Below are positions 1 through 8,100 of a stretch of DNA of 64,000 nucleotides, in pieces. Origin of the DNA: Limnobacter olei (lineage in GTDB: Bacteria; Pseudomonadota; Gammaproteobacteria; Burkholderiales; Burkholderiaceae_B). How positions within the stretch are numbered: position 1 is the first letter of the stretch; each line of letters begins with the position of its first letter. The DNA lies in the NCBI RefSeq assembly GCF_029087225.1, contig NZ_JARFJD010000020.1, forward strand, positions 44,672 through 108,671, in the 5' to 3' direction. The position numbers and the translations under genes were made by a program. The notes beneath the pieces were generated by a model that made no database searches, was not told the origin of the DNA, and saw nothing but the letters and a program-made list of their open reading frames with translations.

Positions 1-195
1 AATACCACGGTGAGCCCCCATGTATTAAGGCACGCATTTGCCACGCATTTGATCAACCACGGCGCCGACCTGCGTGTGGTGCAGTTGTTGCTGGGCCACG
101 CCGACATTGGCACCACCCAGATTTACACCCATGTGGCCAAAGAACACCTGCACACCTTGCTCAATCAAAGCCACCCACGATCAAAAAGTCGCTAA
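1..195 (+). CDS. xerD: XerD-type tyrosine recombinase, C-terminal fragment (5' end outside window)
   Basis: This is the last 64 codons of a tyrosine recombinase; the frame is open from base 1. XerC/XerD resolve chromosome dimers at dif during cell division. Visible are the catalytic box [10 protein letters not shown] with the HxxR pair, the [12 protein letters not shown] segment with the second histidine, and the tyrosine nucleophile in IYTHV. The tail after the tyrosine ([15 protein letters not shown]) is typical of XerD rather than XerC or a phage integrase. The stop lies 35 bases before plsY. An integrase of a mobile element is possible but unlikely, because no att site or accessory genes follow. 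Confidence 0.85.
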   Translation, partial: NTTVSPHVLRHAFATHLINHGADLRVVQLLLGHADIGTTQIYTHVAKEHLHTLLNQSHPRSKSR

Positions 196-230
196 AATCG
201 ACGCCAAAGCCCAACCACAAGGAGACACTT

Positions 231-839
231 TTGCTTAATTTTGCCGCTGGCCTGCTGATCGCCTATTTGATTGGTTCCATTTCATTCGCAGTGGTTGTTT
301 CCAAATTCGTGGGTTTGGCCGACCCACGCACTTACGGCTCAAAAAATCCTGGTGCCACCAATGTACTGCGAAGCGGCAACAAAAAAGCAGCCGTGCTAAC
401 TTTGTTGGGTGATGCCTTGAAAGGCACGCTCGCAGTGGCGCTGGCCTTCCATTTTCAAGACCAATTGGGTTACAGCCGCACCGACATTGCCTGGATTGGA
501 CTGGCTGCATTCATCGGCCATTTGTATCCTGTTTTTTTCAAATTCGAAGGCGGCAAAGGCGTTGCCACCGCCCTGGGCGTACTGCTTGGTTTGAACTGGG
601 TACTGGGCCTGGCCACCGCCATTACCTGGATTGTAATTGCCTACTTCTTCCGCTATTCCTCGTTGGCAGCCTTGATCGCCGCGCTGTTTGCTGTGTTTTA
701 CAACGTACTGCTTTTTGGTATCAACGGGCAGGCTGCCGCAATCACGATTATGTCCGCATTGCTCATCTATCGACACAAGCAGAACATTGCCAATTTGATT
801 GCAGGTAAAGAAAGCAAAATTGGGCAGAAGAAAAGTTAA
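231..839 (+). CDS. plsY: glycerol-3-phosphate acyltransferase PlsY
   Basis: Integral membrane enzyme that moves the acyl group from acyl-phosphate to glycerol-3-phosphate, the first step of phospholipid synthesis in the PlsX/PlsY pathway. The 202 residues match the family length. PlsY signatures are present: GSKNPGATNVLR near residue 37, FEGGKGVATALG near residue 105, and YRHKQNI near the C-terminus, between about five hydrophobic segments. The start is TTG at 231, supported by AAGGAG at 219-224. It converges on the large unknown gene downstream with only 30 bases between them. Confidence 0.95.
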   Translation: MLNFAAGLLIAYLIGSISFAVVVSKFVGLADPRTYGSKNPGATNVLRSGNKKAAVLTLLGDALKGTLAVALAFHFQDQLGYSRTDIAWIGLAAFIGHLYPVFFKFEGGKGVATALGVLLGLNWVLGLATAITWIVIAYFFRYSSLAALIAALFAVFYNVLLFGINGQAAAITIMSALLIYRHKQNIANLIAGKESKIGQKKS

Positions 840-869
840 GCACCAATATTGCTTTCTCGCTCTGTTTAC

Positions 870-3800
870 TTAAGCGGCTGCTGGTTTCTGATAAAACTGC
901 CAGTGGCCGGTATTGCCGGTTCCGTCGTATCGAAGTGTTGGCCAAGTGTCAGGGTGGCCTTGTTGATCAACTGAAAAATTCTCGGGCAAATAAATATCAG
1001 GAGCATCGCCGTTTCCGTTTCTTATTACCACCGGTAGGCTCAAGGCGTTCAAAAATGCCGCACCGAAATCACCTTCTGCCTGTACCTCACGCTTCGCCTC
1101 AAGTGCCTGCAAAGTGGCTCGCGCATCACTCGACCAAGCCTTTGCCTGTTTTTTGGCAATTCCGATCATCAAGTTAACTTGCTTATCCTCAAGTGCAGGA
1201 TTGTTCATCATGCCGCTCAAGGGAGTTTTCTTGGTTTGATCATAAATTTCCTGAATCTCGCTTGTAGTCAAATCGCTGCCAATTTGTGATACGCGTGTCG
1301 TAAAGTCCTCTTTGGACAAGGCCTGAGCTGCCACCCCCCATGCAGATCGCAACCAGCAACGATTCTTATCTGGCGCCACGTTCTGCAAGACTCGCGTATT
1401 AAGCTCAGCCAATTCAGTAGTCAAAACATGCCCTCGAGTAATGTCGAGCAGCAATGGTGTTAACTCTTTCATTTTTGAGATGATATCTGACGGGATGTCT
1501 TTAACCTCCGAGGCAATGTGCGCAGAAATGGCTGCCATTGCACTGCGGTTCTCATGGTATTTCTTGACCTCAACTTCGCTGGGTGGACTCGCACCCTCGG
1601 GGTAATTTGTGAGAAACACCCGTTCATAATCTTTTTGCAGATTGTGCAGTTGCTTGGTTCTTGGTTGACCTGCAAGGTTCAACACCTTGCCCCACATGGC
1701 CACAACCCACTGATTATTGGATAATTTGTTGATGGATTCTGCAGACAAGGATGCCGCAACCCCCCCGCTACGCGCCGGAACAGCTGTAGGAGCAGACTTG
1801 GGCAAAGGTGATTCAGAACCCGACAAGGGATTGCCTACAAACTGACTCAGCTTGGTGTGGACGAAACCAGGAATTTCATTGGTTTGAGATGCGGACAAAC
1901 CGATGACCTTGGGTGCTGTTTTGCCCTTTGAAACAGGCGCCCAGGCTTTGTGTAAAAAATCACCGGTGCGCTTCAATTCAATAATCATTCGGGGACTCAA
2001 TGGGTCTTTCAATTCAACATTCAAGGAACGGCCATCCAGGTAAGAGATCAATGCTTTTGCGTTCGCGCTCGAACCCGGCTCTTTCTCCGCCAAATCCATC
2101 AAATCCCGCTTCATCTGGGCTACCTGCACCACATTCACAGGGCTTCGAATGGCCTGACACATGCGCTCTTTCTGGTTGATTTGACCGACGTAGGCCCGGA
2201 ATGCAGACCAACCTTCACGCACCAGTCTTCCACCCGCCAAGTTAATGAAATTACCTGTTGAAGCCTTCGCTTGCCGGAAGAAACCTTTACGCGCTTTGCT
2301 GGCAAGATCAGCCGAAATTTGACGCGCTGAAGCCATGGAATTTGCGGCCCCGCCCGCCCCGGCTCGCTCGGTGAGCCACTGCCCCGCCTGTTGATGAAAG
2401 TCATTCAAAGTACGTTTGAAGGCGATCATTGAGCGGGGGTCAAGCGGCTTCTCCTTGGAAGATGCCACCACTTCTGCCTCAAACTCTTTTAGAACACCAA
2501 CGAAGCGACTCACCTCGTCGCCATGAATCGTCAACAGGTCATTGGGAAGAGCGGCAATAATCAAAGACGACGCCTCTACGGCATGCTGTGGTGTAATCAC
2601 TGCATGCTCAAGACTAACGGGTTTGCCGTTGCGAAATAGCTCCCGCTGCAACACTTCGGACACATGGCCGAGCAAAGTAAGGCGCACACCGATGTGTTCT
2701 TCCGGATTGCGTGCAAATTTGCCAGTGGGCGTGATAAACCATTTTTTCAGCCCACTCAACCCTGACTCCACTTTATAAGCCAGCGAAGGCGCATCCAATG
2801 AAAGTGTCTTGGCATTGAACCCGGCAGCGACCAAGTTAATGGCCGCCAAATGATGCACATGCTTTCGACCCTCAGGACGACTCATGAAGTTGAGCACATC
2901 ATTGACACTTTTTTCTTCGTTGGCCCTCAGTGCGCCGCCAAGAGCAGCCAAGAACGAACGCTTGTCACCCCGAGATTGTGTAGGTCTAGGATTGCCTTCG
3001 TTTTGAAAAAGATTCAGATCAGAGCCAAACTCAGCCAAACGGTGACTCAGGGTCAGCGCTCGAGGCGCAACATGATTACCTGAACCAGAGTTACCCAGAA
3101 GAAGGGCCTGGTTCAAACTGCAACCGTTTTCAATGGAGGGGGATTCCTTGCCATTGGCCAACATGGCCAGATTAAACGGCAAATCTTTAACATCCGACCG
3201 ATTGACTGCAACGCGTGCACCCAATTCTTCGATTGCGCGCAAACCGACACCGGCCAACTCCACATCGTGCTCAATATCCTCAAACTGTTTCCTCAACTTC
3301 TTGAGGCTACCAAGCACATCATCCACGTGGTCAATCTGGGTCAGAAGCTGAGACACATCGTTAGCCCGACCCTCTTTTTTTGCAACACCCAAATCACTTT
3401 TAAGTTTGTCCAAGCTCTGATTGTATTGAGTATCCAGTTCGCCTAACTTTTTAGCGAAGGCCTCCAATTTAGCCACCTGACTATTCACTTTAGGCTGCAA
3501 TTCGGGCAGTGTGACATTGATCAACTGCGAGGAGCTTTCTTGGATGTGTTTGTAACCCGCTTGTGCAGATTGCGCAGCTTCACGCAGTTGTGACCCGTTC
3601 CTGGCCTTGGTCAACCAAATTTTGGCATACTTTTCCTCGAGTGTTTTTGGCGGAGAAAATGCATCAATCGCGGAACGCGTAACCCGCTGTTCAACAAGCA
3701 ACTCGCCTTTTTTTCGATTGCTAACCTCGACAAGACGAAGTTCACCAACCAGACCCTGTTTTCTCGCTTCAACAACCTTTTTCAACAATTCTGTTGATGT

Positions 3801-4568
3801 TCTAAGGTTTTCAAATACGGTGGTCACCGCTTTGATATCAGACAATCCATCAATCGCTGCGAGCTCTGCATTGAGTTCTGCCTGAACTGCTTTTTCTTGT
3901 TTTTCAGTTTCAAGCTGCTTTTTAAGCTTGACCACTTTGCCCGAGAGTCCGTCCTGGCTGGCGACCTGCTGCACCACCTCGGAAATGGACTGACTTTTCG
4001 AGCCCAAATAGTTACGGGGATTCAACCAACTCCAAACACCGCCGGATTTAACTTCGGGTTGTGGCGATGACGGCAAAGAAGATGTCGAAATGTGGCGGGT
4101 TGGGGTAGCCGTCCCTCCTGGTGTTGCAGGCGCTGGGGATGGCGAAAGTGTTGAGGAACCTGCTGGTGTTGCTGCTGGTGTTGCTGCTGGTGTTGCTGCT
4201 GGTGTTGCTGCTGCGGGAGTTGCAGCCACTGCTGGGCCTGCTTTTTTCATGAGTCCAATGATGAAATTTTTCACATCATCGGACTTGTGACCACCACCCA
4301 GTTTTTCAACACGAACCGCCAACTCATCAACAATCGAATTCAACTCATTACTTACTTCTTCAGTGCCAGCAATCTGATGGCACTCAGTAAGTAACTCGAT
4401 GACATTGGGCCGCGCCTGTGGTGAGCGTGTGAAATCCGCGTTGGTTTGAGTTGCAAGCAGCTGTGAAGAAGGCCGAGGCTGAACCACCGATTTATTGGAT
4501 GCAGCCGCCGGAATGGGCGGAACAACTGTGCCGTTTGCATTGGATGAAATAGGAGAATGTTGAGTCAC
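870..4568 (-). CDS. large coiled-coil, low-complexity protein of unknown function; possible secreted effector
   Basis: Not recognised. The 1232 residues have no signal peptide or membrane segment. The N-terminal 60 residues are Ser/Pro/Gln/Asn-rich. A helical stretch and an Ala-Thr-Pro repeat (about residues 115-145) follow, then a Ser/Pro-rich linker. A long Lys/Glu/Leu-rich region (roughly 205-470) looks like coiled coil, and the rest is mixed helical sequence. The start is GTG at 4568 with GGAG upstream. It lies 28 bases after the 148-residue gene on the same strand, so the two are probably one transcript. Size, disordered N-terminus and lack of export signal resemble type III effectors or large cytosolic virulence proteins; that is inference. 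Confidence 0.6.
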   Translation of the reverse strand: MTQHSPISSNANGTVVPPIPAAASNKSVVQPRPSSQLLATQTNADFTRSPQARPNVIELLTECHQIAGTEEVSNELNSIVDELAVRVEKLGGGHKSDDVKNFIIGLMKKAGPAVAATPAAATPAATPAATPAATPAGSSTLSPSPAPATPGGTATPTRHISTSSLPSSPQPEVKSGGVWSWLNPRNYLGSKSQSISEVVQQVASQDGLSGKVVKLKKQLETEKQEKAVQAELNAELAAIDGLSDIKAVTTVFENLRTSTELLKKVVEARKQGLVGELRLVEVSNRKKGELLVEQRVTRSAIDAFSPPKTLEEKYAKIWLTKARNGSQLREAAQSAQAGYKHIQESSSQLINVTLPELQPKVNSQVAKLEAFAKKLGELDTQYNQSLDKLKSDLGVAKKEGRANDVSQLLTQIDHVDDVLGSLKKLRKQFEDIEHDVELAGVGLRAIEELGARVAVNRSDVKDLPFNLAMLANGKESPSIENGCSLNQALLLGNSGSGNHVAPRALTLSHRLAEFGSDLNLFQNEGNPRPTQSRGDKRSFLAALGGALRANEEKSVNDVLNFMSRPEGRKHVHHLAAINLVAAGFNAKTLSLDAPSLAYKVESGLSGLKKWFITPTGKFARNPEEHIGVRLTLLGHVSEVLQRELFRNGKPVSLEHAVITPQHAVEASSLIIAALPNDLLTIHGDEVSRFVGVLKEFEAEVVASSKEKPLDPRSMIAFKRTLNDFHQQAGQWLTERAGAGGAANSMASARQISADLASKARKGFFRQAKASTGNFINLAGGRLVREGWSAFRAYVGQINQKERMCQAIRSPVNVVQVAQMKRDLMDLAEKEPGSSANAKALISYLDGRSLNVELKDPLSPRMIIELKRTGDFLHKAWAPVSKGKTAPKVIGLSASQTNEIPGFVHTKLSQFVGNPLSGSESPLPKSAPTAVPARSGGVAASLSAESINKLSNNQWVVAMWGKVLNLAGQPRTKQLHNLQKDYERVFLTNYPEGASPPSEVEVKKYHENRSAMAAISAHIASEVKDIPSDIISKMKELTPLLLDITRGHVLTTELAELNTRVLQNVAPDKNRCWLRSAWGVAAQALSKEDFTTRVSQIGSDLTTSEIQEIYDQTKKTPLSGMMNNPALEDKQVNLMIGIAKKQAKAWSSDARATLQALEAKREVQAEGDFGAAFLNALSLPVVIRNGNGDAPDIYLPENFSVDQQGHPDTWPTLRYDGTGNTGHWQFYQKPAAA
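4165..4212. repeat. four tandem copies of a 12-base unit inside the 1232-residue gene
   Basis: GGTGTTGCTGCT is repeated four times without change at 4165-4212, and a partial unit lies on the left flank. On the coding strand it encodes Ala-Ala-Thr-Pro repeats, a flexible linker after the N-terminal helical part. The unit length is a multiple of three, so slippage would change linker length without breaking the frame. Confidence 0.9.
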
Positions 4569-4596
4569 GAATTAGCTCCGAGTCTGAATCATGGGG

Positions 4597-5043
4597 TCAA
4601 TTTGAAGAATTCATCTTGAGACTGTGAAGGGTCTGGAGTTGCTTGGAGGTGGTCACCACATTCAACTTTAAAACCGAGAGCAGCTCTTTGATATGAGGGC
4701 CGGGGACAAGCAGTCCGTCGGTAGATTGAATTTTCAACCCCAACAATGTTTGTTCAAGGAGATTGAGATTGCCGATAAGATCGGCTTGAAAATCTTCGGG
4801 AAGATCCTGGCCACATACTGACCGAGCCAATTCATCGGCGGTGCTTAATGCATTTTGCCAATGCAGCGCAGGGTTCTGCTTCAAGTCTGCACTCAGCTTG
4901 TTCCAAATGGCTGATGCCGCCTTTGACAGGCCACCCTCACCCACAGTCTTTGCGCCAGAGGGTGATTTGGCTGCACTTTCCGCAACTACACTTTGAGGAG
5001 TTAAGGAGGGTGAATTCCCTACCCCGGAGGAACTGGCCGGCAT
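4597..5043 (-). CDS. small hypothetical protein with Ser-rich N-terminus; possible effector
   Basis: Not recognised. I place the start at ATG 5043 (MPASSSGVGNSPS), which has AGGGG a few bases upstream. The frame stays open to 5097, but that extension has no better ribosome site. The 148-residue product has a Ser/Pro/Ala-rich first 45 residues and then about 100 residues of predicted amphipathic helix, without signal peptide. It is first in an apparent operon with the 1232-residue gene. A GGAACT element at 5121-5126 upstream resembles the -35 of HrpL/BtrS promoters, but its -10 partner is poor. Chaperone or secreted substrate are both possible. Confidence 0.55.
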   Translation of the reverse strand: MPASSSGVGNSPSLTPQSVVAESAAKSPSGAKTVGEGGLSKAASAIWNKLSADLKQNPALHWQNALSTADELARSVCGQDLPEDFQADLIGNLNLLEQTLLGLKIQSTDGLLVPGPHIKELLSVLKLNVVTTSKQLQTLHSLKMNSSN

Positions 5044-5144
5044 GTATTCCCCTTGCCTGAAATTCAGTAAAACGACAGGGAAAATATCCCCTTTCATCTA
5101 AGGAACAAATGCGGCCGGAAAGTTCCTCCAGCTATTGATACATA

Positions 5145-8100
5145 TCAGTTTCTACTGGCGTAAAACTGCGCCAGCGCGGCTGCAGTGTGCCCCGCTTTCT
5201 TGCCTTTCGCCTTGGCCAGCGTTTGCGGGCTCCCTTGCGCCACCAGTTGGCCTCCGCCAATGCCGGCCTCTGGACCCATGTCGATCACCCAGTCTGCCTG
5301 GGCTATCAAGTCAAGGTCATGTTCAATCACCACCACCGTGTGGCCCGCATCCACCAGCCTGTGCAGTACGGCAATCAGCTTTTCCACATCGTTCATGTGC
5401 AGGCCAACCGTGGGTTCGTCCAGCACATACAAGGTCGGGGGGCTCATTTGTACACCCGCCTTGTTTTCGCGTACTTTCACCAGCTCGGTCACCAGCTTGA
5501 TCCGCTGCGCCTCGCCACCGCTCAGCGTGGGGCTGGGCTGGCCAATAGTCAGGTACCCCAAACCAACGTCGTTCAGCAGTTGCAGGGCTTGCGCGATCGC
5601 CGGATGCGCTTCAAAAAACGGCGCTGCCTCTGAACAACTCATGTTCAAAATTTCCGCAGCGGTTTTGTCGCGCCAGGTGACTTGCAAGGTTTCCGGGTTG
5701 AATCGTTTGCCGCGACAGGCTTCACACACCACTTTCACGTCAGGCAGGAAGTTCATCTCTATGGTTTGCATGCCTTGGCCGTCGCACACCGGGCAACGGC
5801 CGGGCCCCGCATTGAAACTGAAACGGTTGGCTGCAAAGCCTCGCATCCGGGCTTCGATGGTGTCAGCCAGCACATTGCGAATTCGGTTCCAAAAGCCAAT
5901 GTAAGTGGCCGGGCAACTGCGCGGTGTTTTGCCAATCGGAGTTTGGTCCACCTCCAGTACACGGGCTACTTGATCAGCACCTTCAATCGCATCGCAGGCA
6001 AACCAGTTGTGTATGGGTTTGCCTTTCTTGTTTTGGTTCAGCACATACTGGCGCATATTGGCCAATAAAATATCGCGCGCCAAAGTCGATTTTCCGCTAC
6101 CTGACACACCAGTAATGGCGACCAAACGTCCCAGCGGAATGTCCACATTTAAACCGTTGATGTTGTGCAGTTTTGCCCCTTTAATGCTCAATCGGGGGGT
6201 GAGTTTTTCCACCGGGCGCTTGGGCTGTAGCAAATGCGGAATCGGATTTTTCAAATAGCGGCCTGTCAGCGAGTTTTTGTCCGCTGTAACCTCGGCCACC
6301 GTGCCTTGAGAAATAATTTCGCCTCCCAGCTTGCCTGCACCAGGACCGATGTCGACCAACCGGTCAGCACGTTTCATGGTGTCAATATCGTGCTCGACCA
6401 CCAACAGCGTATTGCCCTTGGCCCGAAGTTCTTCAAGCGCATCCAGCAGGCGGTGGTTGTCACGAGTGTGTAGGCCAATGGTGGGTTCGTCCAGCACGTA
6501 ACACACACCGCGCAGGTTGGTGCCCAGCTGGCTGGCCAAGCGAATTCGCTGTGCTTCACCACCACTCAGAGTAGGCGCGCTGCGGTTCAGGTGCAGGTAA
6601 TCAAGACCCACCTGTTTCAAAAACTTCAATCGCCCGGCCATTTCGATGCGAATGTCTTTGGCAATCGCTGTTTCGCGTTCGTCCAGTTCGAGCTGCTCCA
6701 CCCACTGCAAAGCATCGCTGACGGTTTGATCAGCCAGTTCGGCGATATTGCTGTTCTTGAACTTCACAGCCAGCGCAGTGGGGTTTAGGCGTTGACCATT
6801 GCAGGAGCCACACACCATGCTTTCGCGCAAATAACTTCCTTCTTCATTTTCAGCATTTTCGTCTGCGCTTTTGTCTTGCTCAGAAAGCCACTTGCCTTCT
6901 TCGCCTGTAGTTTCGGCATCAAAGCCTTCTACTTCTTCACCCACCCCAAAACAGCTGGCGCACCAACCATGTTTGCTGTTGTAGCTGAACAAGCGCGGGT
7001 CGAGTTCTGGAAAGCTGCGCGCGCAACTGGGGCAAGCACGTTTGGTGGAATAAAAACGAATAGCAGGTGATTCGCCTTTTTTTCCGGGCGCCTCGACCAT
7101 GACCGTGCCTTTACCAAACTCAAGCGTTTGAATCAGCACTTCGCGCAATTCTTTTTCTGTTTTGGCCTGCACTAGCAGGGTTTTCACAGGCACTTCAATG
7201 TGGTGTTCCTGATATCGGGCCAATTTGGGCCAGGGGTTGGTGGGCACGTACTCACCATCCACGCGCAGGCGTTCATAACCACGGTCCACGGCCCATTTTG
7301 CAATTTCGTTGTAAATACCTTTACGCCCCTGTACCAGTGGAGCCAGCAAGGTAATTTCCTGCCCTTTGTAATGTTGCATGATTTGCGTCAGCATGCTGTC
7401 CATGCTTTGCGGGGCAATGGGCACCTCGCATGTGGGGCAATGCTGAATGCCAAGCTTCACGAACATCAGGCGCAGGAAGTGATACACCTCGGTGACTGTG
7501 GCCACTGTACTTTTACGGCCACCACGGCTGGTGCGCTGTTCAATCGCCACCGTGGGTGGAATACCAAAAATGGCATCCACATCAGGCTTGGCAGCTGGCT
7601 GCACAAACTGACGGGCATAGGCATTCAGACTTTCAAGATACCGGCGCTGGCCTTCGGAAAACAAAATATCAAACGCAAGGGTGGATTTTCCGCTGCCCGA
7701 AGGCCCGGTAATCACCGTCATTTTTTCACGCGGAATAGTCAAACTGACATTCTTCAGGTTGTGCTCGCGCGCATGCAGAATTTCAATGCCATCTGTCTGC
7801 CCGCGCTTGCTGTGCGCGGTGTTCAGGCCGTACAGCGCGGCGGCTTCGGCCACCATGCGGTCGCCACTTTGAGCGCCTTTGTCGCTTTTTATACTTAAAT
7901 CGGCAGCATCCAGCAAATTGGTTTGCGCCAAATACTGCTTAATTGCAATGCCGGTGTGGCTAACTTTGTTTTTTGCAAGTTGTTCAGGCGTGCCCTGGGC
8001 CACCAGTTCACCACCGTATTCACCCGCTTCAGGACCAAGGTCGATGAGCCAATCGGCGGCGCATATTACATCCAGGTTGTGTTCAACAATCAGCACGCTG

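Noticed and set aside
4090-4290. Plus-strand open frame with Ala/Gly/Val repeats
   Set aside because: It is the shadow of the 12-base repeat in the large minus-strand gene.
5097-5126. GGAACT with CCTTAGA at 17 bases upstream of the 4597-5043 gene as an hrp box
   Set aside because: Two mismatches in the -10 half and an overlong spacer; kept only as a half-box remark.
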